Source: JBCCRH01 sp039208045 (lineage in GTDB: Bacteria > Bacteroidota > Bacteroidia > Chitinophagales > Saprospiraceae). Taken from it: a stretch of DNA of 21,598 nucleotides. Positions 7,170 through 17,000 of this stretch are shown one piece after another. A model generated the notes under the pieces. It had not been told where the DNA came from and ran no database searches. It was given only the letters and a program-made list of their open reading frames with translations. The position numbers were made by a program, and so were the translations under genes. Location: positions 1 through 21,598 of the forward strand of contig JBCCRH010000042.1 of assembly GCA_039208045.1 (NCBI GenBank), given 5' to 3'. The first letter of the stretch is position 1. The number at the start of each line of letters is the position of its first letter.

Positions 7170-8195
7170 AACTACCTCAGTAGCACCATAGCCATAGCGA
7201 GGGTGGTACTCATTTTTAAAAGTTATCACCTCCGGATTGCGCAGGAGCCGCGTAGCAATCGCATTCTTGAGCTTGCCTTCTCCCACCCCATGAATAATGA
7301 ACACCCGCTCCACGCCTAATCGGATCGCTTTCGCTAAATAAGACTCAAAAGCAGCGAGTTGAGTACGTAAGATTTCTGCATTATTCAATCCAGCGTGATC
7401 CGGTCTGAGCTTTTCAATGTGCAAGTCAATTTCTGGATTAAACTCAGCTAGCTCCCGAACTTCGTGGGGCAACTGGCCAAACATGCCTTTTTTCCAGGAA
7501 ACGGGAGCCGCATTGCGCTTGGTATAGGTGCGTAAATCTTCTTCTTTAGCGGGCTGGTGCAGCCCTACTAATTTTTCGAAGACTCGGAAAAGGTGTACTT
7601 GTTTATTAAGAATTGGAGCAGTCTTCACCGATTTGAAGAACTGTTTAGGCTTGACTTTCACCGTTTTGTGCATCTTGCTGCCGGTACCCGTGGTGGTAAT
7701 GAGCCAGCATTGCAAATCAAAAGAAGGTGATTCATTGAGGTGATCAAAGGCCATAACGCCCACCTCCTGCGCAGAAACGGCATCTAATTTTCCATTAAAA
7801 TCAGAATGCAGCACCCCACCTAGCGAACAGCTTAAGCGATACAGTACATCCTGCTTGGTATCATTGAGCAAATACACGATATACTTTTCTGCGGAGGCAT
7901 CCGGCTTAAGCACTGGATCAAAAGCCAATTGAATTCCATTACTTTTTAGAATGGCATATTGACTGTAAATCGGAGGGCGCTCCGGTGCTTTCTGCACCTT
8001 GGGCTGCTTGCCCTTCACAATTTTGGCTTTTACCGAAGTCGTTGCCTCCACCCGCTCCAAATTATCAATGGATACGGGGATGGTATCGTCATCGTCAAGT
8101 AGCACTTGTAGCATATCATTATCTAGTAGTTCTACTACTTCCCCCACATCTCCGGTGTGGATTAAACGTACCTTGGTGCCGACTGCGAATAACAT
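7164..8195 (-). CDS. DUF2027 and Smr domain protein (MutS2-like C-terminus)
   Basis: A 343-residue cytoplasmic protein of a Bacteroidota-typical architecture. The N-terminus (1-50) is a small SH3/KOW-like beta barrel (FAVGTKVRLIHTGDVGEVVE). A basic linker rich in Lys and Pro (56-75) follows. A beta-rich DUF2027 region spans about 80-240. The C-terminal Smr domain (about 253-343) shows EIDLHIEKL (255-263) and the hallmark IHGVGEGKLK (301-310). Smr domains are nucleic-acid-binding, and some are endonucleases acting on DNA junctions or on mRNA of stalled ribosomes. Which of these applies here cannot be told. ATG at 8195 gives the family N-terminus. The gene is convergent with gmhB and divergent from the ATPase gene, sharing with it a 154-base spacer that contains repeat boxes. 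Confidence 0.85.
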   Translation of the reverse strand: MLFAVGTKVRLIHTGDVGEVVELLDNDMLQVLLDDDDTIPVSIDNLERVEATTSVKAKIVKGKQPKVQKAPERPPIYSQYAILKSNGIQLAFDPVLKPDASAEKYIVYLLNDTKQDVLYRLSCSLGGVLHSDFNGKLDAVSAQEVGVMAFDHLNESPSFDLQCWLITTTGTGSKMHKTVKVKPKQFFKSVKTAPILNKQVHLFRVFEKLVGLHQPAKEEDLRTYTKRNAAPVSWKKGMFGQLPHEVRELAEFNPEIDLHIEKLRPDHAGLNNAEILRTQLAAFESYLAKAIRLGVERVFIIHGVGEGKLKNAIATRLLRNPEVITFKNEYHPRYGYGATEVVL

Positions 8196-8252
8196 AACTT
8201 ACAAACTCGAAAGGGTGCTGTTTGGTTTAGAAACGATTGAAAATGCTATTGC

Positions 8253-8313
8253 TGGCTAAAAGGGGTCTAAAAATAGACTTTTAGCCAATTATAAGTGTAT
8301 AGCTGGCTAAAAG
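8253..8313. repeat. Three TGGCTAAAAG boxes in a divergent promoter region, one pair forming a hairpin
   Basis: TGGCTAAAAG occurs at 8253-8262 and 8304-8313 (within a shared 12-base GCTGGCTAAAAG). It is exactly inverted as CTTTTAGCCA at 8278-8287. The first copy and the inverted copy form a hairpin: 9 outer base pairs, a 3-base GGG bulge, then an inner GTCTA/TAGAC stem around an AAAA loop. The array sits between the start codons of the Smr gene (8195) and the ATPase gene (8350), so it is a good candidate for an operator or a mobile-element end. TATTTTTA at 8318-8325, just downstream, is one base off the -7 promoter consensus. The repeat is seen directly; its role is inference. Confidence 0.7.
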
Positions 8314-8349
8314 TGTGTATTTTTATATAGTTGTGGCCAAATATAGCTA

Positions 8350-9765
8350 ATGGAACATTTAATTGGAAGACAGAAAGAAATTAAAAGGTTGGAATATTAT
8401 CTCCATTCGCCGAAATCGGAATTTATAGCGGTTTATGGTCGCCGAAGGGTAGGGAAGACGTACTTGGTTCGTGAGTTTTTTGTGAATGAATTTGCATTTG
8501 AAGTGACCGGCTTGAATAATGCAGGGAAAGCAGCTCAGTTGAGCCATTTCTATGCTACTTTACTGCAGTATGGCGCTGATCCTGAAGCGATGGAACCTCC
8601 AAAGGATTGGCTCATGGCATTTCGGCAGCTTACTCAGCTACTGGAATCGAAGGGGCAGGACGAGAAGAAAGTCATTTTTTTGGATGAGCTACCTTGGTTG
8701 GACACACCACGTTCGAATTTTCTAACAGGCCTGGAGCTCTTTTGGAACAGCTGGGCGAGCGCCCGTCGTGATGTATTGCTTATAGTATGCGGCTCGGCTG
8801 CTTCTTGGATGATCAAAAACTTGCTCAATAACAAGGGTGGATTACATAATCGGGTTACGGGTCGTATGAAGCTAGAACCTTTTACCCTAGCGGAGACAGA
8901 GGCCTTTTTGAACTATAAACATATCCATTTTGATCGCTATCAGATTAGTTTGCTTTACATGGTGCTGGGGGGAATTCCCTATTATCTAGACCAAGTGCAA
9001 CCAGGGTATAGTGCGATGCAAATTATTAATATGCTTTGCTTCATGCGGGGTGCTCCTTTGCGAGATGAATATGAAAATCTTTATGCTTCTTTATTCAATC
9101 AAGCGGAGCGCCATGTGGCGGTGGTTGAGGTATTGTCAAAAAAGAAAAAAGGACTGACGAGAAACGAGATTGCACAACTAACGGGTTTTTCAGGAGGCGG
9201 AGGACTGACTCGCATCTTGAATGAATTGATGGAAAGCACATTTGTACGGGCCTATCAGCCTTTTGGGAAAAAAGAGAAAGACAAGCTCTTTCAATTGATC
9301 GATCCTTACTCCTTGTTTTACTTGAATTTTATTCAGACATCTAGTCCAGATGATGAGCACTTTTGGCTAAATAGTACCAATAGCCCAGCCTTCTATGCAT
9401 GGAGTGGCTATGCTTTTGAAATGCTTTGTTTGCATCATATTGCTCAGATTAAAAGTGCTTTGGGTATCAGTGGAGTGCAGACTTCTGTTGCTTCTTGGCA
9501 CCATGATACTGCGCAGATTGATCTGTTGATTGATCGAAAAGATCATGTGATTAATATTTGTGAGATGAAATTTTCGATCCATCCATTTCAGGTCGATAAG
9601 AAATATGCGGATCAGTTAAGAAATAAGTTGGGTGTATTTACAAGTGCTACAAAAACCAAAAAGGCAACTTTTTTGACATTGATTACGACGCAAGGGCTGA
9701 TTCAAAATAAGCATTCTTATCTTATCCAGAACACGGTCACTTTACATGCTTTGTTTAAAGAATAA
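8350..9765 (+). CDS. STAND/archaeal-type ATPase with DUF234-like C-terminal nuclease-fold domain
   Basis: A 471-residue P-loop ATPase of the ATPase_2 (archaeal ATPase) group with a DUF234-like tail. Walker A is GRRRVGKT (30-37), Walker B VIFLDELPWLD (108-118) and a sensor-1-like segment LLIVCGSAASWM (143-154). A helical lid and a winged-helix region (about 258-300, KKKKGLTRNEIAQLTGF) follow. The C-terminal part has the PD-(D/E)xK arrangement: Asp391 in AQIDLLIDRK, then Glu405-x-Lys407 in INICEMKF. Such genes occur in many copies in Bacteroidota and archaea and appear to move between genomes. Their function is not established. The gene stands alone, with TGGCTAAAAG repeats before it and a palindromic element after it, and looks more AT-rich than its neighbours. 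These signs suggest acquired DNA. Confidence 0.85.
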   Translation: MEHLIGRQKEIKRLEYYLHSPKSEFIAVYGRRRVGKTYLVREFFVNEFAFEVTGLNNAGKAAQLSHFYATLLQYGADPEAMEPPKDWLMAFRQLTQLLESKGQDEKKVIFLDELPWLDTPRSNFLTGLELFWNSWASARRDVLLIVCGSAASWMIKNLLNNKGGLHNRVTGRMKLEPFTLAETEAFLNYKHIHFDRYQISLLYMVLGGIPYYLDQVQPGYSAMQIINMLCFMRGAPLRDEYENLYASLFNQAERHVAVVEVLSKKKKGLTRNEIAQLTGFSGGGGLTRILNELMESTFVRAYQPFGKKEKDKLFQLIDPYSLFYLNFIQTSSPDDEHFWLNSTNSPAFYAWSGYAFEMLCLHHIAQIKSALGISGVQTSVASWHHDTAQIDLLIDRKDHVINICEMKFSIHPFQVDKKYADQLRNKLGVFTSATKTKKATFLTLITTQGLIQNKHSYLIQNTVTLHALFKE

Positions 9766-9793
9766 TTACCAAACATGCTTTTATCTTTATCAC

Positions 9794-9875
9794 GCAGATT
9801 GCAAATCTGCTGAGCACGGGCTAAGTTTTATAAAACAAGAAAACCTAGCACGCGCCTAATGGATTTGTAATCCAT
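9794..9875. repeat. Nested palindromic element (REP/MITE-like)
   Basis: Two short palindromes of the same design, GCAGATT-GCA-AATCTGC (9794-9810) and ATGGATT-TGT-AATCCAT (9859-9875), sit at the two ends. The whole is itself an imperfect inverted repeat: 9795-9829 pairs with 9840-9874 around a 10-base loop, 24 of 35 positions complementary. Ten of the 11 mismatches are transitions, many of which would still allow G-U pairing. Such paired hairpins resemble REP/BIME sequences mobilised by Y1 (RAYT) transposases, but no transposase is in the window. It lies in the 159-base gap between the ATPase and methyltransferase genes. Confidence 0.65.
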
Positions 9876-9924
9876 GAGCTGTTATTCTGATCTATCTAAA
9901 TTATAGTGTACTTATCTTTAACGG

Positions 9925-10572
9925 ATGAATTGGCGATGGCAAATAGCACAATGGACAGAGCGCAGGTGGTGGCAGCAGTACTTGAGGCGACAGCCGGTAG
10001 CGGAGTATCTGGAGCGTAAGAAAGCGTATTGGCAGCGGGTGCTAAAGCAGGTGGAGTTTTTTCCTGTAATGAATCAAAGGGTGCTAGATGCGGGTTGCGG
10101 CCCAGCTGGTATTTTTACGATTTTTCCTGAGCATCAGGTCGTGGCGATCGATCCGCTTGTTGAGATGTATGAGCAAGATTTGGCGCATTTTGAGCGGGCT
10201 TGGTATCCAAACGTGGATTTTCGGGTGGCGAAATTGGAGGGGTTTGAAGCGGAGTATCCGTTCGATATAGTTTTTTGTTTGAATGCCATTAATCATGTGG
10301 CAGATATTCGATTGGCGTTTCAGCATTTAGCGAAAGCGACTAAAGCAGGAGGGACATTGCTATTATCCATTGATGCACACAATTATGGAGTATTGAAAGC
10401 CATTTTTCAGCTCTTGCCAGGTGATGTTTTGCATCCGCACCAATATGATTTGGCAGAGTACCAAGCGATGTTGGAAGAGCATGCTTTTGAAGTGGAGGCA
10501 ACGTACTGCTTGAAGCAACAGTTCATTTTTAACTATTATTTGATTAAAGCAAAAAAGAAAAGGAATTATTAA
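9925..10572 (+). CDS. Class I SAM-dependent methyltransferase
   Basis: A 215-residue Rossmann-fold methyltransferase. Motif I is RVLDAGCGPAGIF (52-64). The acidic residue ending strand 2 is Asp76 in VVAIDP. The post-II region carries AKLEGFEAEYPFDIVFCLNA (102-121, motif IV FDIVFCLNAINHV), and GGTLLLSIDAHNYG (142-155) is the strand 5 area. The N-terminal 50 residues are basic and tryptophan-rich (Trp3, 5, 10, 15, 16), which may form an amphipathic cap. The substrate cannot be inferred; small-molecule or lipid/quinone-type methylation is as likely as any other. ATG 9925 is preceded by TATCTTTA (9913-9920), one base short of the -7 consensus but very close to the start. It ends 14 bases before the RidA-family gene, probably co-transcribed with it. 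Confidence 0.82.
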   Translation: MNWRWQIAQWTERRWWQQYLRRQPVAEYLERKKAYWQRVLKQVEFFPVMNQRVLDAGCGPAGIFTIFPEHQVVAIDPLVEMYEQDLAHFERAWYPNVDFRVAKLEGFEAEYPFDIVFCLNAINHVADIRLAFQHLAKATKAGGTLLLSIDAHNYGVLKAIFQLLPGDVLHPHQYDLAEYQAMLEEHAFEVEATYCLKQQFIFNYYLIKAKKKRNY

Positions 10573-10586
10573 ACAACTCTAATACA

Positions 10587-11009
10587 ATGGATCGACAATT
10601 GATTTCTTCTGGGGCGAAATGGGAAAGTATTGTAGGCTACAGCCGTGCGGTGCGGGTAGGGAATATCATTGAAGTAGCCGGCACGACGGCCATGCGCGAT
10701 GGGCAATTAGTAGGTAAAGGAGACGCTTATGCGCAGGCGTACTGCATCTTCGAAATCATCGAGGCGGCCCTGAAGGAAGCCGGGGCGAGCATGGAGCAAG
10801 TAGTGCGAACGCGCATGTTTGTGACGGATGCGAGCTTGTGGGAAGAAATCGGGCGAGCACATGGCGCCTTTTTTAAGAACATTCGCCCAGCCTCCACCTT
10901 GGTGGAGGTGAGTGGGTTGATCGACCCTGATATGTTGGTGGAAATTGAGGTGACGGCGGTGCTGCGCAGCTTAAAGACGCAGAAAACGTCAAATTCCACA
11001 ATTTTTTGA
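10587..11009 (+). CDS. RidA/YjgF/UK114 family protein lacking the RidA arginine
   Basis: A 140-residue protein of the Rid (YjgF/YER057c/UK114) superfamily, normally trimeric. Family landmarks are VGNIIEVAGTTAM (24-36), QAYCIFEIIEAALKEAGAS (50-68), VVRTRMFVTD (72-81) and RPASTLVEVSGL (100-111), followed by LVEIEVTAVL (117-126) with Glu119 and Glu121. True RidA enzymes hydrolyse reactive enamines/imines using an arginine right after P-A in the PARS segment. Here that position is Ser103. The protein therefore belongs to one of the Rid subgroups without that arginine, and 2-aminoacrylate deaminase activity should not be assumed. The last ~12 residues (TQKTSNSTIF) are an unstructured extra. The gene is convergent with the giant secreted-protein gene. 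Confidence 0.88.
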   Translation: MDRQLISSGAKWESIVGYSRAVRVGNIIEVAGTTAMRDGQLVGKGDAYAQAYCIFEIIEAALKEAGASMEQVVRTRMFVTDASLWEEIGRAHGAFFKNIRPASTLVEVSGLIDPDMLVEIEVTAVLRSLKTQKTSNSTIF

Positions 11010-11031
11010 TAAAAAAGCCAGATTTTTTATC
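11008..11031. terminator. AT-rich hairpin shared by two convergent genes
   Basis: GATAAAAAA (11008-11016) and TTTTTTATC (11023-11031) form a 9-bp stem around a 6-base loop, with a U-run in either direction. It overlaps both the TGA of the RidA-family gene and the TAA of the convergent giant gene, so it could end transcription both ways. The stem has only two G-C pairs, so it may be weak. Confidence 0.5.
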
Positions 11032-14000
11032 GTAACACCGTCACATCCCCCTTCAGCAGCACCACCTCCCCATCGATCAGCTCCACCTCCGCCATATACA
11101 CATACACGCCACCATTCACCACCTGCCCCCTAAAAGTGCCATCCCAACTCGTAGCAGGATCATTCGGGAAGAAGTTAAGTTGCTTAAAGACCTGCTCGCC
11201 CCAGCGATTAAAAATACGCATGGAATTGACCTTAGCCACATCCGATCCTCCAAAGATGATGAGTTCATCATTATCCCCATCATTATTGGGAGAGAAGGCA
11301 TTGGGAATAAAGATATTGCGATTCTTTTGCACAAAAAGCGTCAGCGCGTCGCTTGCAGTACAGCCGTTGATATCCTGTATGGTTACTCGGAAGGTGGTAG
11401 ATTCGAGTGGGGTGACCAATAGCTCGGTACAATCCCCACATGGGAGCGTATCAGCTGGTGACCAAAGCACCGTGTCAATCGCTTGAGCAAGGACAGTAGA
11501 GTCGATGGATAAGCGCACTTGTTCTCCTTGCTTGATCACATCCTGACCCAATTCTAGATTGGCATTTAGGGTAACCGTCAGCTCATTGGGTTGCTCCAGC
11601 TCAAATTGTACACTTGCTTCGCAACCCGCAGCATCACTCACCTGAAGGTCGTACAGTCCCGGTACCAGCGGCCCAAATACGAAGTTACCCGAAACAGGCT
11701 CGCCATTCATACGCACGGAATAAGGAGGTGTACCTCCAACGATAGAATCAATAACGATGCGACCATCATTAGCTTCAAAGCAACTGATAGGCGTCACACT
11801 GGGGAATGGAACAATAAGCGCCACATCCGAATCGACCACGACTTGATCACTCTCCGAACAACCTGTTATTTCATCAATCACTGTCAATTCAAACTGATCT
11901 GGCTGTATTACATCTGTAAAGGCCAAGTCAGTAACCGAAAGCATCGCTGCCCCCAAAGCCGACCACTCGTATCGAATGCTAGGTCCCGAGCTAGTATTGG
12001 GCCCACCCAAGCTCACCTGATTGACGAGGCAATCGAGCGTCTGGTCGGGGCCGGCATCTGCGATGGGGGTGGGGTGAATTACGATAGTTACTATTGCGGT
12101 GTCAGAAGGACACGCTTCCGGGCCTGCCAGGAGGTACCCAATTTGGTAGCTGCCAGGCATAGTATTTTGTGTATCAAAAAGACCACTAGTAGTGTTGAGT
12201 CCAGTATTGATTGGCGGATCAGAAAAATCTTGCCAGTGTCCATTGGGGTCGGCATCCATCAACGAGTCTGACAAGTCTAAGACGGTAGCCGTTCTACTAC
12301 ATACTTCTGCTGGGGCGTTGGGTAGGCCTGCAAAGACCGGCTCATTCACCGTTACGGTGATTGGTGCAGGTAGGTTAATTGGACAGACAGGTGCTGCCGC
12401 GTCTTCTATAGAAACAACAGAAAAAGTAGTCGTAGCAGATGCTTCAAAAAGAATTGGATCGTCTGGATTCCAAGTATAATTCTGTGCCCCATCTGTATAT
12501 ACTACGGTGATGGTACCAGCTGAGGTAGTATTAAGATCAACATTTAGCGTAAACGTATCGCCTGAGCAGAGCACAGCTGGCGCCGCCCAATCGAGCGTGG
12601 TTGATGGGCAGTCGAGCGTGCTACATTCCACGGTGGTACTTGGGATGGGGCAGGTGGTGGCAGCTACTGGCGTAATAGTGATGGATAGATCCGTGTTCGG
12701 GGCTAAATCTTCAAAAACATAGGAGGTATCTGATAGCCACTGACCACCCGCTGGCGGTATACTTTCAATGGTATAATCGGTAGCTCCTTCCACCGCTGGC
12801 CATTCGATGGTAATGGCTGTTAGTGTACTGGAACAACTTGCTTCCACAGCTGCTACAGCAGGGCTCACTTCTATAATCTGTTGCTCAATAGCACTTTCAC
12901 AGCTATTTTCACTAACCGTCAATTCAATTGTATAGATACCAGCCGCCGCCCAAGTCAGCGTATGCGGCCCCTGCCCCACACCTGGCTCAGCTATAGCTCC
13001 TCCAAAATCCCAGTCATAAACAGCAGTGGCAGAGGCATTACCCATATATTCCAATAGTGCTTCGTCCGATATACAAATGGTATCCACTAACTCAAAAGTA
13101 GCCGTAGGCTGCTCAAAAATAGCGATCGTCAAGGTATCTGAGTAAACACAAACCGATTCCTGATAGCTCAAAACGATGTCCACTTCGCCACCAATCAGCC
13201 CAGCATTGGCCTGCCAAAGTCCAGTGGTGGAATCGAGGATCCCAGGCCCACTCCAAGTAAGTAGTCCAGCACTAACATCTCCTATAATGTTGGCTTCCAA
13301 GTCAACTGGAGCATTCATTCCATCCCAGCAAACCGTATCAATGGGCAAAATAGCTAGACTAATATCAGGGCAGGCGAGCGTGCTACAGCTAAAGGTCGTG
13401 CTGGATGAGGGGCAGCTATTTTCGCTCAAAGCGATCACTTCAATGCCTACCGCTGTACCAGGTACTAGCCCTGATACTTGGTAGCTAGTGGGGCTAGTGA
13501 ATGTTCCACTCAGGCCATCACTCACGATAACTTCGTATTCGCTCGCGTTCGCTAAGGCGGGCCAAGTGAAGACTATACTGGTATAGTCGGCTTCGCAGCT
13601 AATTTGTACGGTGTCCAGTGGGGCTTGCGCCAAAATGGTTTGGGACTGAGTCGAGCTCAAACAGCCATTTTCTTCCACCGTCAATTGGATCGTTGTAGTA
13701 GCTGCATCAGTCCAACTCAAGGTGTGTGGCCCTATACCTATTCCGGGATTAGCAGAAGCCGCACCAAAGTCCCAGCTGAACTGCGCCGCATCGCTGGCGG
13801 TACCAGAGTAGGTTAGGGTAGCCGTATCAGTGATACAAATGGAATCCACTAGTTCAAATGAAGCAGTAGGCGTAGGGTTGACTCGAATACTTCGGGTGGC
13901 GGTATAGCTACAAACTGATTCGGTATAGGTCAGCGTAATTGGTATGGACTGCCCAATCATACTAGCATCACTACGCCAAGTACCACTTACCGGATCAGTA

Positions 14001-17000
14001 ATACCTTGACCACTCCAAACTAAATCGCCATTAGACACATCGCCACTAATGGTAGCGGTCAGCGCAAGGGTTTCCGGCATACCTGTCCAGCATAAGTCAG
14101 GGATGCTATCGATTGCCAATTCAATAGCAGGGCACGAATTAGTGGCGCAAGATGCCGTCACACTAGTTCCAGAACAGCTATTACTACTCTCCACAAACAG
14201 TTCAATGCTAGCCGAGGCATTAGCTGCCAAGCCTTGGATTTGGTAGGTGCTGTCATTCAGGAAGATGCCTTCTGGCCCTTCGATTACCACAATGGTGTAG
14301 CTTTCCGCAAAGGGTACCGTGGCCCAGCTAAAGGTGACACTATTGAAATTAGCTTCGCACTGAATAACCGGAGGGATAAGCGTATCCTGCACCAGAATAC
14401 TTTGGCTATTAAGGGCACTTTGGCAGCCAGCATCGGTTACGCTCAATTGCACAAGCTGTTCTCCGCTTGTTACCCAAGTCAAAGCATGTGGCCCCGCGCC
14501 CACTCCCGGATTGGCGGAAGCCGTACCAAAGTCCCAGTCGAACTGCGCCGAAGCGCTAGCATTACCAGTATAAATAACAGTAGCTGTATCGGTGATGCAA
14601 ATGGAATCCAACAGCTCGAATTCAGCCGTAGGCGTAGGGTTGACTCGAATACTTCGGGTGGTACTGTAGCTGCAACCCGATTCAGTATAGCTCAGCGTAA
14701 TCGGAATGGACTGCCCAATCATGCTAGCATCACTGGCCCAAATACCATTTATGGGATCAATGATCCCTAAGCCACTCCAGACTAAATCACCATTAGAAAT
14801 GTCGCCATCAATGGTCGCCGTCAGCGAGAGGGTATCAGGTAGCCCCGTCCAGCAGCGAACGGGCACGCTATCAATAGCTAAGTCGATACTAGGGCAATTA
14901 TTAGTAGAGCAGGTGGCAGTAGTGCTAATGGCCGGACAAGCAGTCGCACTCTCCACGGTAAGTAGAATACTAGCTGTTTCTTCAGCTTGCAAGCCTTCGA
15001 TCCGGTAGGTAGTATCATCTAAAAAGCTTCCGTTGGGGCCTTGTGTGACCTCCACTTGGTAGCTTTCCGCAAAGGGTACCTCTGGCCAGCTGAAGGTAAT
15101 GCTATTAAAATCAGATTGGCACTGTATCGTAGGGGGAGTGAGGGTATCTTGTACCACAATCATCTGGCTGAAGCTCTCGCTTGCACAGCCAGATGCTATG
15201 ACTTGAAGTTCAATGGTTTTGGGGCCAGTGCTGGGCCAGCTCAGCGTGTGTGGGCCGGCGCCCGTTCCTGGAATAGCCGTCGCTTCGCCAAAATCCCAGC
15301 TAAATTGTGCATCATTGGCAGCATTACCAGTGTAGGTAAGCACCGCATTTTCGCTTACGCAAATGGAGTCGGGAGCATCAAAGCTCGCACTTGGAGTAGG
15401 CAAAACTTGGATCGACTGACTAGCAATATATTGGCAAAAGCCCAACTGATAGGTGACTTGAACGGGATGTATACCTACACCCGCCACTTGTGGGTCAAAA
15501 ATGCCCTGAAGAGTGTCGATTAGCCCTAATCCTTGCCAACTTACTCGGCCTGTATCTAATCCGGCGAGGAGCTCAAAGTTGAGGGTAAGAGGCATCGTGC
15601 TGGCCGTCAGACAGATAGGATCTACAGGACTAATCGCTACTTGAACATTACTCGGGCAGTTCTCCGCAATACATGACTGAGTAAGCACCAGATCAGGGCA
15701 ACTATTGGCACTATTGATGGTCAACTCAATGCTTACATTTTCTTGCGGCATCAGGCTAGTCACCAAATAGCTAGTATCGGAAGTGAAGCTCCCACTTTGT
15801 CCACTCAGCACATTCACGGCATAGCTGGCAGCTTGCCCCACTTCTTCCCAGAAAAAGATAATACTATTCTCCGTAGTAGTACAGTTGATGGTGGGCGTAC
15901 TTAGTAAAGAATCCACTTGGACGGTTTGCAAAAATGGGCCAGCCGTGCAGCCATTATCCTCGATAAATAGACTGATGAGTTTACTACCTGGCGTCGTCCA
16001 ACTTAGCTCGTACGGGCCTGCTGCACTTCCACTAATAATAGTAGCACCGTCAAAATTCCAGGTGTAGTTGGCCATTGCGGTAGCCATTCCATTAAAGGTG
16101 ACATTGACGGACTCGTTCTGGCAAATAGTATTTGCGTCAAGCGCAAAAGTAGCGATGGGCTGTGGGCGAATCGTGATGGACTGCATGCCTGTGTAGGTAC
16201 AGTTGTCCACTTGATAAACGAAGGTAATGTCGTGCACTCCTACTCCTGCCGACTGAGGGTCGAAAACCCCACTTGGATCACTGATCCCTGAACCCGACCA
16301 AGTACCCATTTGTGGGACACCACCCACCAACGCACTGAGCGCAATAGGGGCAGTAGTGGGCGATAGGCAAATGGGGGCTAGATCGGGAAAACTAACGGCT
16401 AAATCTGTGCAGGCAGCACTGGTACAACTAACAGGCAAACTAAGGCTGTTACCACAAGGTGGCGGCCCTACTGCTTCCACGGTAATTGTCACCGTCTCGT
16501 CGGGTGCAATATTCTCAAAGCTAATGCTCGTTCCCGATTGGACGCCCGTTTGCCCAGTGAGGACGTTGACGATATAGTCCGTCGCCCCCGGAATTGCTGC
16601 CCAATCGAATTGTAAACCAGAAGTGCTTACGTTGCCACAAATAGGGAGGGGAATCGCTAATGGTGCTACCACTTCGACCGTTTGAGTGACCACTTCCGAT
16701 ACGCATCCCTCATCGGTTACTTGTAGCTGAATAGTATAGGTGCCAGGTGTCGCCCAGTTGAGCTCAAACGATAGGGCATCGCTAGCGGGATTGGGCAAGC
16801 CATCCACCGACCAGCTCAAATCGGCATTGGCGGAAGCCATTCCTGTAAAGGACACCATAGTAGACTCGTCTAGGCATAGTAGGGTTTCGCTTACGCTAAA
16901 ATTAGCAGTCGGACTGGTTCCTACTGTGATGGTTTGCGTTAAGCTATCGGCACACGCAAGGGCACCTGCTCGGTAGGTGGCGTTGAGGGTTTGTCCAGCC

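Noticed and set aside
8253..8287. Hairpin considered as a Rho-independent terminator
   Set aside because: Both flanking genes are transcribed away from it, and no U-run follows the stem.
11591..12271. Plus-strand open frames up to 226 codons opposite the giant gene (also 14234-14770, 15041-15523, 17685-18146)
   Set aside because: They mirror the repeat structure of the minus-strand coding sequence, have no family features, and are expected where the opposite frame is rich in Ser, Thr and Ala codons.
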